Position numbers and translations under genes: made by a program. DNA of 64,000 bases from the NCBI GenBank assembly GCA_002633025.1, contig NMRB01000029.1, forward strand, positions 427,035-491,034, given 5' to 3'. Below are positions 1-10,287 of the stretch, in pieces. The stretch's first letter is position 1. The number at the start of each line of letters is the position of its first letter. Source of the stretch: Notospermus geniculatus. Its lineage: Eukaryota; Nemertea; Pilidiophora; Heteronemertea; Lineidae. The notes beneath the pieces are model-generated. The model was not told the DNA's origin. It worked only from the letters and a program-made list of their open reading frames with translations, and searched no databases.

Positions 1-761
1 AAACAAATAGCAGCAGATCCTGTATCACCCGAAGAACACGTGTTCAGCATGGGCAAGTTTGAAATTAATACGCGGAAAAAGGAGTAAAATGTCCCTGTCG
101 AGAATCTTATGCAAATTAGCAAATCTGACAGTACCTCTTACCGGAAGTAGCGAAAATGATCGTCTAACTACGTTTATTTTGCTATTTAAGGACTGCTATG
201 ACCATTTTTTCTGCAGTTTTCAGTCAGAAGTATGGCTTTTACTATCAAATAAAGATAATCAGTGGTAGTAGACATTATCCAGCCTAGGTTTGAGGCCGCA
301 GTTGCATTCGGATCGATGCGTCGTCTGCTACCACCAGCTCGCAGCAGACTACAAGCTTCGCTGGCAAAGCCCAGCGAAGCTAAAAAACAAGTCACCAAAG
401 CCCCAACAGATACAAAATAATATATTCGAGAGGTGGCGGCACTGAATATGATTATTAGCTCAAGGCAATATTGGGCAAATTATTTACTATACGAGGAGGG
501 AACCAGAATTCAGTGAGAAAACCTGCGCAATCCAAGTGAGTTTTCTCTCCATCACATGAAGAATGGGTGCGATAAAACCTAGGCCTTCATTGATGTGACC
601 ATGGTGACAGCCATTGCCGCATGAGGACGTTTCGAATGTAGGCTACAAGCCTCACCAACAGTCCATACTGACAATGACATTGACATGACATACTGACAAT
701 GAAACCGATGTACATGTAGATGTCCTCTAATTGAGATTTAATTAAATACGGTACTAATTAC
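1..761. other. Presumed intron/3' region of the HIRIP3-like gene, no clear exon
   Basis: No conserved C-terminal HIRIP3 (CHZ-type) coding segment is visible. A plausible acceptor (TGTTTTTTAG, about 382 on the minus strand) precedes a short open stretch ending in TAG, but its residues match nothing I recognise. The stretch 354-381 is a perfect hairpin (see separate entry). Confidence 0.5.
354..381. repeat. Perfect 11-bp hairpin
   Basis: AGCTTCGCTGG (354-364) and its exact reverse complement (371-381) are separated by six bases. It sits immediately downstream (minus strand) of a possible splice acceptor. Confidence 0.8.
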
Positions 762-839
762 CTTGCCATCATCATGTTTAGTTTTCGCAGCTTTTTTCTT
801 TGGAGCACTTCCGCTGTCTTGACTGCTGTCATGTGATCG
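762..839 (-). CDS. HIRIP3: HIRIP3-like exon 5 (copy 1)
   Basis: This 78-nt exon encodes 26 residues beginning RSHDSSQDSG and ending KHDDGK. The acceptor is TTGTTCTTCAG and the donor is GGCAAG|GTAATTAG. Phase 0 at both ends matches exon 4. It lies outside the duplicated unit, so it exists only once. Confidence 0.65.
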
Positions 840-3800
840 CTGAAGAACAAAGGCAATGATGTCTACGTCAGCCTGCATGTACACTACATCAATTGATGGT
901 CTCAGTAATAGACCATTTTCCACACCCCACACATTTTCAGGTTAAACACAGAAGTGCAATATCATTTCGCCGTGTTGCGCGTACATGTAGAAGGTAGTCA
1001 GTGATGTCCCATGTCTGGTTACATTCCATGTTCAAGTGCCGACAGCGAGCGACCAAAGTGGAAATACACGAACCTTTCTTTTTCTGTTTTTTCCAGGGAG
1101 ACCCTTCACTTTCTTCTGGGGCTTCTTCTCCACCTTCTCTTTAATAACATTAACAGACTCGGAAAAGTCCAGGCTACTGGTATCCAGGTCACTGCTCTCC
1201 TCTTTCTCTTCCCGTTTTGTTCCTCTTTTATCAGGGGATATTTTTTTTCTTGGAGAAGAACGCTGAAAAAGTTGCGTTGTTTTCAAGTGATGAATCAGCT
1301 TCAGATACATGACAATACATGTACATGTGCACGATCAAAATGCAACCAAGTCTGAAGTATGCATAGGCCTACTAACTGTATGTACACACGTACATACGTA
1401 TACGTACATTGTACAAGTACACCGTGTATTTTCGTTCTTGGCACGTTTACTGTAATCATGGTAATACTAATAATTAGCAAGTGCACTTGTGTGTTCACAA
1501 CACATTGCAGCCAACTTGGACTTCTTTCCTTATGTCATGGCGAGGGGGGCCTATTCATCCCCAGGCCACACTCCAAGTTACGGGGCAGGCAAAGACGATG
1601 TCATTGGAATGAATTGACTGAGCTTGACTCTTCGTTTACCCAGTCACAGGCAGGAGCATACAATACATGTACCACAGATTTAGTACATAACGAACACCCA
1701 CATACCTTAAAACTAGAAGGCGGTTCGTCATCAGATTCGATCACGCCTCTATCTCTCTTCTTGAATCTCTGCGATTTAGAATCACTCAACGGACTACTTG
1801 TGGCAGGGCTCCACCCTGGAGATCCTCTTATCTTCGGAATCGGTGAAGACAGAACGTCACTCTCCTGACTAGAGTCGTTTATTCTCTTCTGCTGTCTTGG
1901 TGAAGTCCTTAGGGGAGACCGGGGCTGGTTGTAACAGGGGTAGGTTGTACCAGAGCTAATATTTCCTTGAATATCCACTGGGAAGGGCTGAGTTTCCTCA
2001 AAAAAGACCAAGCAGGTTATAAATACCTCCTGTAATTAGGAAGTAATCGACCTCAAAAGAAAAAGTGTTACAACCAGCCCCGGTCTCCCCTAATTCTCTC
2101 CCGTTCGTTGTTGGAGTAAGCTCAGGCAACATACCATCATCACTTGAGGCTTCTGAATCAGACTGGCTCAAGTCTACTCTCTCAAATTTACGAGGGGTAG
2201 AGTTCCGAGGACTTCTGATTTCAATTCCTCCTTTCTTGACAAATCTCTCCCTTTCTGAAGCATCCATTTTTGGTGACTTCTGCAATGATACATTGCCAGC
2301 CTTATCTGTTAAATTTCTTGGCGATTTCCCACCTTTGAAGACAGACAAAGGTTCCTCATCACTAACTGAACTCACTGCTTGCTTCCTACCATTTGTATTT
2401 CTAGCGTTATTCGTTACTGACTTGTTTTTGGCAACACCATCATCTTGGCGCGATTTTCTACAATGTACAAGATCACTCTTGTCATGTGAACTATCTTTAA
2501 TTCCTCTGGTATTCTTTTTGGGGGATGTTTGACCAGTTGCACGAGACATCTTTCTGCGTTTCACAGCTGCCAGAGGTTCACAGTCACTGCTTGAGCTACT
2601 AGTATCTCCTTTACTCCTACTCCTTGGATGTTTTGTTGGAGATTTTTTTTCTGCGACTCGAGAAAACCTTCTGCCTTTCTTCACAGCTGCTCGAGGTTCA
2701 TCGTGACGGTCGCTACTTGAGCTATCTTCTTTCCTCCGTCCTGCATTTTTTCGAGGAGAGCTCCGACCTGTTGTCGGATAAAACTTTCTGGCTTTCACAG
2801 CAGCCAAAGGCCTATCGTCACTCGATGAGCCATCGTCTTCAATTTTTTTACTCCTGCTAGCTTCCTTTATAGGAGACCTTCGACTCGTCGCCCGCAACAA
2901 TTTCCTTCTTTTCAAAACATCCAGAGATTCATCGTCACTACTTGAGCCATCTTCCCTGGTTGTTCTCGCGTCCTTTGTTGGAAATCTTTGACTTGTTGCG
3001 AGAGACAATTTTCTTGGAGATCTTTGACTTGTTGCGAGAGACAATTTTCTACCTTTTGCAACAACAAAAAGTTCATCGTCACTACTTGAATCATCATCTT
3101 TCCATTTCTTCCTTGCATCCTTCGTCGGGGATCTTTGGCCTGCTAGCGGAGAAAACCTTCTACCTTTCATTGCTGCCGAAGGTCCACTCTCAGTCCGTGA
3201 GCTACTAGTATTTCCTTCCCTTTTAGAGGCACTCCTTGCATCTTTTCTCGGAGATCTTTTAGCTCTTACCGGGGAAACAGTTTTAACCTTCAGAGCTGCC
3301 AAAGGTTCATCGTCACTCCATGAGTTATCATCCTCCCACTTCCTACTTAAACTTGCATCTTTTCTAGGAGATCTTTGAGCTCTTACCGGGGAAACGCCTT
3401 TAGCTTTCGCAGCCGCCAAAGGTTCATCGTCACTCCATGACTCATCTTCCTCCCACTTCTTCCTTGCATACTTTGTAGGAGATGTCCGACTTGTTACTGG
3501 AGAAAACTTCCTGTCTTTCTTTTTAGCTGCCAAAGGTTCATCATCACTGCTTGAGCCAACATCATTCCTTTTACTCATTTTTACATTTTTTGTAGGAGAT
3601 CTCCGACTTATTACTGGAGATAACGTTCTGCCTTTCTTAGGACCACTCTCAGTCCATGAGCTGTATCCTTCCCTTTTAGAGACACTCCTTGCATCTTTTC
3701 TCGGAGATCTTTGAGCTCTTACCGGGGAAACAGTTTTAACCTTCAGAGCTGCCAAAGGTTCGTCGTCACTCCATGAGTTATCATCCTCCCACTTCCTACT

Positions 3801-6800
3801 TGCATCTGTTCCAGGAGATCTTTGAGCTCTTACCGGGGAAACGCCTTTAACTTTCGCAGCCGCCAAAGGTTCATCGTCACTCCATGACTCATCTTCCTCC
3901 CACTTCTTCCTTGCATACTTTGTAGGAGATCTCCGACTTGTTACTGGAGAAAACTTCCTGTCTTTCTTTTTAGCTGCCAAAGGTTCATCATCACTACTTG
4001 AGCCATCGTCTTCCCTTTTACTCATTTTTACATCTTTTGTCGGAGATCTTTGACCTTTCGCTGGCGAAAACTTTCTGCCTTTCTTTTTAGCTGTCAAAGG
4101 TTCATCATCACTACTAGAGCCATCGTCTTCCCTTTTACTCATTTTTACAACCTTTGTCGGAGATCGTTGACCTTTACCTGGCGAAAACTTTCGGCCTTTC
4201 TTTTTAGCTGCCAAGGGTTCATCATCACTACTTGGGCCATCGTCTTCCCTTTTACTCATTTTTACATCTTTTGTTGGAGATCTTCGACCTTTCGCTGGGG
4301 AAAACTTTCTGCCTTTCTTTTTAGCTGCCAAAGGTTCATCGTCACTACTTGAACCATCTCCTTGTACCCTGTTACTTTTTTTGGCATCCTTTTTAGGCAC
4401 CCGAGATAATTTTCCACCCTTTGCAACAGACAAAGTTTCATCTTCACTACTTGAACTTTCTCCTCTTCGACATTCTGCCTTCTTCTTTAACACCAATTTT
4501 CTGCTCACCGAACTTTTCCTCTTTGATTTCAATTTTTTTATACCCGAAGGTTCATTATCACCAGAGCTTTGTGAGTATTCAACATTTCTAGCACCACGCC
4601 GTGGGGATCTCCGAGGAGATGACATTGCACCCCCACCCTCAGACTCCTTCTTTACATTATCGGATGGAGTTTTCTTCAGAGAGGAACATTTTGTTTTTAG
4701 TTCAGGAGAATCAGTTCCCGAAATCGCATCAGTCATGTCAGTGGGACCACGGACAATTCTCTTCCTTTTTTGCACAACATTGGGAGAACCTTTTTCTTTC
4801 TCAGCACCACTGTCTCCTAGCACATTTGCACCACTTTGAGTACCAACCCTCTTCATCACATTTTTTCCTTTTCTCATTACAGTCGCATCATCAATGTCAG
4901 TGTCATCACTAGAACTTTCTCTTGTAGTTGTTCTCCATTCTCCAGAAGCACCTACGACTTTGTTCTTCACATCTATTCTGTTCAGAAGAACTTTACATTC
5001 TTTCCTTCGACTTCCTAAGATATCTACCACTAACTGTTTAGTGGGTTTCTTAGAAAGTGCCCCCTCCTCATTTTTCGGATTCAACCCCACCTCATCATCA
5101 TCATCAGATACACAAATTGGTTCAAGATTTCCTTTCCTCTTCAGAATCTCACGATTTTGCCCTCTATTACGTGAGGCTGACTCTTCTGTAACCATACCCT
5201 TAGATGTACTGGGTGACTGCGTCAAACTTGTGCAACTACCAGTCAACTGAGTCTTCTTTTTCTGTACAGATTGCATGATGAGGGTTGCATCAGTCATGTC
5301 AGTGTCACAGCTGTCATCCGACTCAACTAATGCTTTTTTCTTTTTCTTCTTCACTGGACGCCACTCCACAAAACTGTCATCCATGTCATCACCTGACACA
5401 TCTGACACTGACTCATTGTCCGAATCGCGACTGGCAGCATCACCTGCATCAACGACCACCCCCACCTGGTCAGTGTCGCCATCATCATGCTCATTGTCTA
5501 TATCAGTGTCACTCTCATTTAAATCCGATTCCATAGATGCACCATCCTCTATTTGAGCCAGAACCTGAGCAGAACTAAGTTTTGACTTCGATTTGCGCCC
5601 TTTCTGACGGGCAGGGGATGCACTTCGAGTTTCTGCTTTTGATTTCACTGGCGTGTTTATCCCTGGTTCTTTTATGGTTGCTGATTTTGCAGATTGCTTG
5701 GCAGTTACCATGGTTACATTTGCGCCCATTAGCAAACTTGCTGTTTGTTCTGCAGTCATTTTCTTTTGTTTACTTGTAAGCGGGGATTTTGATCTGTTTA
5801 TTGATTTATTTGATGCCAATGAAGCTGCTACTTCTTTTCTGGTGGAACCTTTGTCTGATTTTTTTTTAGGTGATGAAATCTTTGGTGTCACTGAAGTTAC
5901 CTGGCTTTCCTCAACTAATTTCTCTGAAACGCTCACTTCAGCATTTGATTTTTGAGCATCACCATCTCCTGATTTTGCTTGATCACTAGTTGTAGGAAGA
6001 AACTGGAAGTTTTAAAAGGATGAACATATCAGAAAGAAGTCAGTTTAAATGAAATGGCCTAACACAAGACACTATTAGTTGCTGTTAGTTTAGATGAATT
6101 AATAAACGTGATATTGATACATATAGACTCATGTACAGTTACCACTGTTAGTGTTACCCTTTTGTAAGATAAAAAAAGTGAGCTAAAAAGATTATCTTGG
6201 TTGGAATGATTGTGTGAAAACATTGACTTTATAGGGATGCAGTGAATGTTCTTGTAATTTGTAATTTGCAGCCTACTGGTGCAGCAGTGGTGCATTGAAG
6301 TCACTCTTCAAAAAGATAAAGAATGATTACATTTATACATACAACTAACGAGTAATGCACAGGACGGTATAATTATCATTCATCTAAATTTTACCTTTGG
6401 TAACTCTGCTAATACTATACTTTTCATAATCAATTTCTCAGGTTTAGTGAAATGGTCACAACCAGAATGAACCTGGTAACTCTCACGTATGGAACGCAGT
6501 GTTACCTCACTGAAATATAAAATCAAAAAGTCACTAAACGGTATGGGTGCGGAGGAAGTTCCTCTGCACCCAATTGTACAATGTAGGAGTTCCTCCCGAT
6601 TAGGAGATTCTAAAATCTTCGAGTTCGATAGTCCATGGAGGTTTATATCTCCATGGATGGAGAGTCCTAATGATTTGCTTGAGACACTGTCATCTCATGG
6701 CTGAGAGTGTGAAGTACTTATATTATACTAGGCCTATAATACTAGTGTGCAGCATAAATACCTGCACTGAGGCACGGGGTGACCCCCGACCCTGCCTCAA

Positions 6801-8422
6801 ATTCGCACTCTAATCTCACTCCTGTCCTGTTTTGCTCAATGACCCCTGGCTGCCTCGGTGCATTGCAGGCCTGGCCTGGCATGCAACATGAACGAACCCC
6901 CGGCACGTCACTGTCGTCAGTGCCACCGCAATTTCCATCGGGCCTGTATACATCATAGGGCCTACATACCGGTACTGGCCATGTAGGCCTAGGCCGATCC
7001 ACACTGTCTGTTGGGTATGTACACACTACAACATGTTGTGGAACAGAAAACAAACCCGGTCGAAGTTCATCAATTTTTCCCCAAACTACACAGTTAAAAC
7101 TAAGTAGGTGGCACTTTTCCAATAATATAAGATATCAGTAAATAGTTTCCAGCCAAGACTTCAGCACTTGACCCTCGAAAAGTTGACTTCATTATCTTTC
7201 ATGATGACTTTTATTCATTCTGAACAAACACTCCGTTCACCGCGAATAAATTGGCGGTAGTGACACCATGCGGTGCAAACAGGCCGCATGGTGTCACTAC
7301 CGCCGATTTATTCGTGGTGAACCCAGTGTTTGGAATGAATCTTTTTAAAAGACATCACAACGTCAACTTTTCAAGGGTCAAGTGCAGAAATCTTGGCTGG
7401 AAGTGGAAGCCATTTACTGATATCTTAACTACTGGTACTGGAAAAGTGCCAGGCTGCTTAGTTTTAACTGGTGTAGTTTGGGGAAAATTTGATGAACTTC
7501 GACCGGCTTTGTTTCTGTGCACAACATTCGAATACTTCGATTACTTCCACCCCTGGCCAGGCACTAGCAGGGCCGTATTTAACTTTTTGGTCCGGGGGGG
7601 GGGGGAGGAGCCTCTCAGGGGGGCAGAAGACCTCTTTTTGCCGTTTTTTGCCCAAAATCCGCATGAAAATAACGTTTTTTGGTTGGCTCAGCCAGGGGGG
7701 CAACTGCCCCCCCCGCCCCCTTTAAATACGGCCCTGACTAGTGCTTTCTCAGACATGCGCATTGCATTGGAGACCAACAACGCACACTGTTGTGTCATAC
7801 ACGAGAAAAGTGTCATGGCGGATGCGCTCTGATTGGCATGATTGGCTGGCTGATTGTCTGCCATAGTGTAGTCATGGTACCTAGTGTGTGTACATACCCA
7901 ACAGACAGTGGCCTAGCCGCCTATGCATGCACACACACTAGTGCCATCCATCCATGATCCATCCCATCATCCCCTTAGGCCTATCCTATCCTACAATGTA
8001 GCCTAGTTTAAGAATCGGCTAGACACGTAGTACACATGAATGATGAAGACAGAGGCCTACAAAAAAAGGCCCAAAAAATCGGTAAGAATGATGGCATGGA
8101 TGGTCAAGTCAAGGAAGGCAGTGCTGAGTGCAAGGCCAACCGTGGTAACGGCGGGGCGTCCGTAGCTCATGAGGTAGGCTAGGCCTAGTGCAGCGCAGCA
8201 GCAGCAGGACGACGAGGACCGCGCGCGCTGCCGCTACGGCGCTAGAGTATTACACTCTTCCCTCTGATATATGTAAAATTGGCAAAGATAATTTCGGTCT
8301 GAAGAACACCCAGCGATAACTAGTGAAAACGGTAACCCGATCCACCTCATATTACAACCATCCTTCAGCATTTTCCGCAAAAAATCGCGAAAAAGCTTCT
8401 CAAAATCCTCCATGTCCGCCAT
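762..8422 (-). CDS. HIRIP3: HIRIP3-like histone chaperone, copy 1 (disrupted by a MITE)
   Basis: HIRIP3 is a nuclear histone chaperone that binds HIRA and histones. The exons I infer are 8422-8346 (start codon, MADMEDFEKLF), 6509-6395, 6002-1706, 1262-1074 and 839-762; more may lie beyond the window. All junctions have GT-AG signals and compatible phases (2, 0, 0, 0). The first 64 residues resemble the conserved HIRIP3 N-terminus (TLxSI, HSGxxH, EKxxxK, EL.K). The chosen ATG has A at -3 and G at +4, but the frame is open upstream with two more in-frame ATGs, also present in copy 2. Residues 65 onward are acidic/basic low-complexity sequence with a long repeat array. A 179-bp MITE at 1912-2090 inside exon 3 shifts the frame and gives a stop at 1998, so the predicted product is about 1398 residues without the C-terminal region, unless the insert is spliced out. 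No CHZ/HIRA-binding C-terminus is visible in the window. Confidence 0.75.
1074..1262 (-). CDS. HIRIP3: HIRIP3-like exon 4, complete (copy 1)
   Basis: This 189-nt exon encodes 63 residues starting RSSPRKKISPDKRG, rich in K, E and S. The acceptor is TTTTTCAG before CGTTCTTC, and the donor is AAAG|GTTCGTG at 1074. It joins exon 3 in phase 0. The duplication breakpoint at 1185 falls within it, so copy 2 holds only the first 26 codons. Confidence 0.75.
1706..6002 (-). CDS. HIRIP3: HIRIP3-like copy 1, giant exon 3 with repeat array
   Basis: The acceptor is AACTTCCAG before TTTCTTCC (exon starts at 6002). The donor is TTTTAAG|GTATGTG (exon ends at 1706). Without the 181 bp added by the MITE (179 bp plus TA), the exon is 4116 nt, exactly 1372 codons and fully open, which argues that the frame was under selection until recently. 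The first half has runs of D, E and S with patches such as DDSFVEWRPVKKKKKK and three variants of a DTDMTDAT motif. The second half is the SSSDDEPL/SPTK array. The composition suggests a disordered, phosphorylated chromatin protein. Vertebrate HIRIP3 is about 556 residues, so this version is greatly expanded. Confidence 0.85.
1912..2090. mobile_element. 179-bp MITE inserted in the HIRIP3-like coding exon (copy 1 only)
   Basis: The element has 25-bp perfect terminal inverted repeats beginning GGGGAGACCGGGGCTGGTTG and is flanked by a duplicated TA (1910-1911 and 2091-2092). Copy 2 has the uninterrupted site CCTTAATTC at the equivalent position near 14655. A TA duplication is typical of Tc1/mariner-type transposition. 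No transposase is encoded. It adds 181 bp to the exon and breaks the reading frame. Confidence 0.93.
2355..4460 (-). repeat. Coding tandem repeat array, about 17 units of 33-40 residues (copy 1)
   Basis: Each unit reads roughly SSSDDEPLAAKKK, then GRKFSP, then QRSPTKD, then a KxSKREDDG linker. Units vary: SWSDDEPLAA, TESGP, SSSDDRPLAA and others. A block of four units (KKKDRKFSP type, AKGVSP type, LKVKTVSP type, TESGP type) is itself repeated once, giving a higher-order repeat. The acidic serine runs fit casein kinase 2 sites, and the SPTK/SPRK motifs fit proline-directed kinase sites and SPKK-type DNA-binding motifs. Function is inferred from motif type only. Confidence 0.9.
6395..6509 (-). 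CDS. HIRIP3: HIRIP3-like exon 2 (copy 1), N-terminal conserved domain
   Basis: This 115-nt exon encodes 38 residues beginning EVTLRSIRESYQVHSG and ending LAELPK. The spacing of TL, SI, Y, HSG, H, EK and EL matches the N-terminal (DEK_C-like) domain of vertebrate HIRIP3 as I know it. The acceptor is TTATATTTCAG and the donor is CCAAAG|GTAAAATT. Copy 2 (19026-18912) encodes the same residues. Confidence 0.75.
7027..7529. repeat. Near-perfect 500-bp palindrome (foldback element, copy 1)
   Basis: Two arms of about 245 bp (7027-7273 and 7284-7529) are nearly exact reverse complements around a 10-base centre. The inner arm ends with GGCGGTAGTGACACCATGCGG-type sequence and its complement. Copy 2 retains only the outer part of the right arm near 19677-19750, so the palindrome was gained in copy 1 or collapsed in copy 2. 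No coding content. Confidence 0.88.
7568..7736. mobile_element. MITE with CAGGGCCGTATTTAA ends, filled/empty site between copies
   Basis: The terminal inverted repeats are CAGGGCCGTATTTAA and TTTAAATACGGCCCTG, flanked by the 5-bp duplication ACTAG (7563-7567 and 7737-7741). Copy 2 has a single ACTAG at about 19786-19790 with no element. The interior has long G and C runs. Confidence 0.92.
8346..8422 (-). CDS. HIRIP3: HIRIP3-like exon 1 (copy 1)
   Basis: The exon gives 25 codons plus two bases and reads MADMEDFEKLFRDFLRKMLK onward, similar in type to the HIRIP3 N-terminal helix. The donor is ATATGAG|GTGGAT. The two leftover bases AG plus the T that opens exon 2 make a serine codon, so the splice is in phase. 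The copy 2 equivalent (20873-20797) encodes the same protein sequence. Confidence 0.75.
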
Positions 8423-8716
8423 GATTGCTCGTCGTTGATGATAAATTATCGATATAATTCCAACTTGGCCGGATTTGTCCATCTTGTGTCTTCGGCCTAT
8501 TTCCGATTTTGGGGTTTCTTCTCTCACCCTGGTGTCCAAAACCGGGCGAACATTCATGGATCTTTATGGCAGTATGGGGCAGCAAGACTCTCAACCGATC
8601 TTAGCTTAGGGACTTTGAGCATGTGATGAGGAGGCTGGAGAGGACCGGTCCAGTTCCCGACAAAATCCCCGCGCCCCCAGGACAATGGCCCGGGTGGGGG
8701 GTGGGGGGTGGGGGGT

Positions 8717-9245
8717 CAGTTCGGGAAAACACAGATAGATTATGTATCAGAATTCCGATACCAGGGGTATCTGAATTTGGATACTTTCGGCCGGATTTTT
8801 ACAAAAATGTCAATAGGGGAGAGAAAACATAGATAAATAGCAATTTACATTTGCATGATACAGTAGAATATATGCACAACATTTTCACCACGTATATTGA
8901 AAATTCTCCGAAGCGTTTGCCTGTTAGCAGCAATTATATCCGATCCATGTACATTTCACTGTGCATCAAATGTGTACATTATTTTGCACTGAAGAACTCG
9001 GTACTTTCTACTTGTGTGCAAATGATGGGGTCCAAGGTCTGGGGTCTACTTCAGAAATGGAAGCCAAGCAGTTGCGAAGTGAAGCTGTTCACAGAGGTGG
9101 TGGCCCTGGGTGGGCAGTTGGGGTTTCCTTCAGTTAAGCCCTTTACTCAAGATTTAGGGGTATCTGAATTTGGATATGGGTATCCAAATTCAGATACCCA
9201 TATCCGAATTTGGATACATATCCGAATTCTGTGTTTCCCGAACTG
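8717..9245. mobile_element. Inverted-repeat element present only in copy 1
   Basis: The ends are CAGTTCGGGAAAACACAG and CTGTGTTTCCCGAACTG (one-base difference), about 529 bp apart. Inside, 9159-9198 is a perfect 18-bp hairpin (GGTATCTGAATTTGGATA with a 4-base loop). Copy 2 lacks it at the matching G-rich tract near 21150. Confidence 0.75.
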
Positions 9246-9644
9246 GGGTTGGGGTTGGGGAGGGCAAAGAGGAATACCGACTAAGCACAATACACCCCAA
9301 CTGCAAGGACCCCAGTCGACATCAAGGACAATATCAAAGAATATTTTCGGATGTTCCATGGTCAGAACGGGCGTTGCCCTGGACGGGCGACGGACGGGTA
9401 ATGTACTGTGCTGCTATTTAATGGACATTGTAATATTTGAGAGATAGGGCCTATCATGGCCATCTTTGGCGGCAACTGACTTACCACGCTTTTCTTGAAC
9501 AGCCGTGATCGGCCGCCATCGATCTCCAATGTCGACTCGATAGAACAAGAGAAAGGTGCTGGCATGCGTGCGGTGTGACAGGGGAATCTGAGTCCCAGTA
9601 TCTGTAGGCCCAAGTCTAAGTTTATTGTTGAAAGCGGGATAAGG

Positions 9645-10130
9645 CGGTGGTGTAGTGGTTCGGGCCTCCGACTAGCGGTCAGAGGATCCCGGGTTCGAAT
9701 CCCGCTGCTGGCGTGAGACTTTGGGCAGGTCTCTTTGCCTTACTGCCGCCTCTCTCCACCCAGGGCCCGTATGCATAAAGGTGGAATAGGGGAGGTATAG
9801 CTTATTCCAGGTATAACTTCAGGGTTGTACCACCGTCGGTATGCATAACGGTGGTTTAAGCAAAACTGTGGTGTAGCGCTATTCATGGAATAGGCGGTCG
9901 AATGCATATTTAAGATGGAATAGCTTATTCTGTGGTGTTAATATGCCAGATCATCTAATAATAGATTTCCTGCAGGCTTTGCTCTCAAATACCGTGGAAT
10001 AACACTACACTGTGGAATAAGCTTAAACTTAGTATAGTTATAGGATAGACTGGGGTTAAAGTGTGAAGTCGGATGACACCTCTACCGCTGTTGATATCAG
10101 ACTATAAACCCAAACTTTAAACTTTTAAGG
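9645..10130 (+). mobile_element. tRNA-headed SINE-containing insertion, copy 1 only
   Basis: Copy 2 reads straight through (GGGATAAGGCTCTATAG near 22350). Copy 1 has about 485 bp here bounded by TAAGG on both sides. The first 70 bases look like a tRNA: an A box (TGTAGTGGTTCGGG) and a B box (GGTTCGAATCC) with paired CCCGG/CGAATCCCG arms. The rest includes GTATGCATAA-type repeats and TGTGGAATAAGC motifs. This fits a tRNA-derived SINE or a composite insertion. Confidence 0.78.
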
Positions 10131-10177
10131 CTCTATAGAGACCATTACCATTCGAGCATCCACACAACAGACTTTGG

Positions 10178-10287
10178 CCCGTATTTTAGAATCGGCTCCT
10201 CAGCGTACAGGAGTTCCTCAAGGCTGTTCTCCTAACAGCCCTGAGGAACTCTTTTACGTTGAGGAGCATTCTAAAATACGAGCCTTT
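10178..10287. mobile_element. 110-bp foldback MITE (copy 1)
   Basis: The ends GGCCCGTATTTTAGAATCGG and its near complement enclose a stem built from CTCCTCAGCGTACAGGAG-like arms around AACAGCC. The same element, slightly shortened, is at about 22398-22500 in copy 2, so it predates the duplication. Confidence 0.8.

Noticed and set aside
186-398. Possible terminal HIRIP3-like exon on the minus strand
   Set aside because: There is an acceptor-like TTTTTTAG, but the residues do not resemble the family C-terminus and part of the stretch is a perfect hairpin.
2065-5955. Many plus-strand frames of 60-155 codons opposite the HIRIP3-like exon
   Set aside because: They are shadows of the repetitive minus-strand coding sequence and recur in copy 2 for the same reason.
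6489-6704. Plus-strand open frame MERSVTSLKYKIKKSLNGMG, kept in both copies
   Set aside because: It is antisense to HIRIP3-like exon 2 over much of its length. Conservation is explained by the minus-strand exon and the recent duplication.
9644-9714. Functional tRNA gene
   Set aside because: A and B boxes are good, but the acceptor stem is poor, the location is within a copy-specific insertion and a long body follows. A SINE head is more likely.
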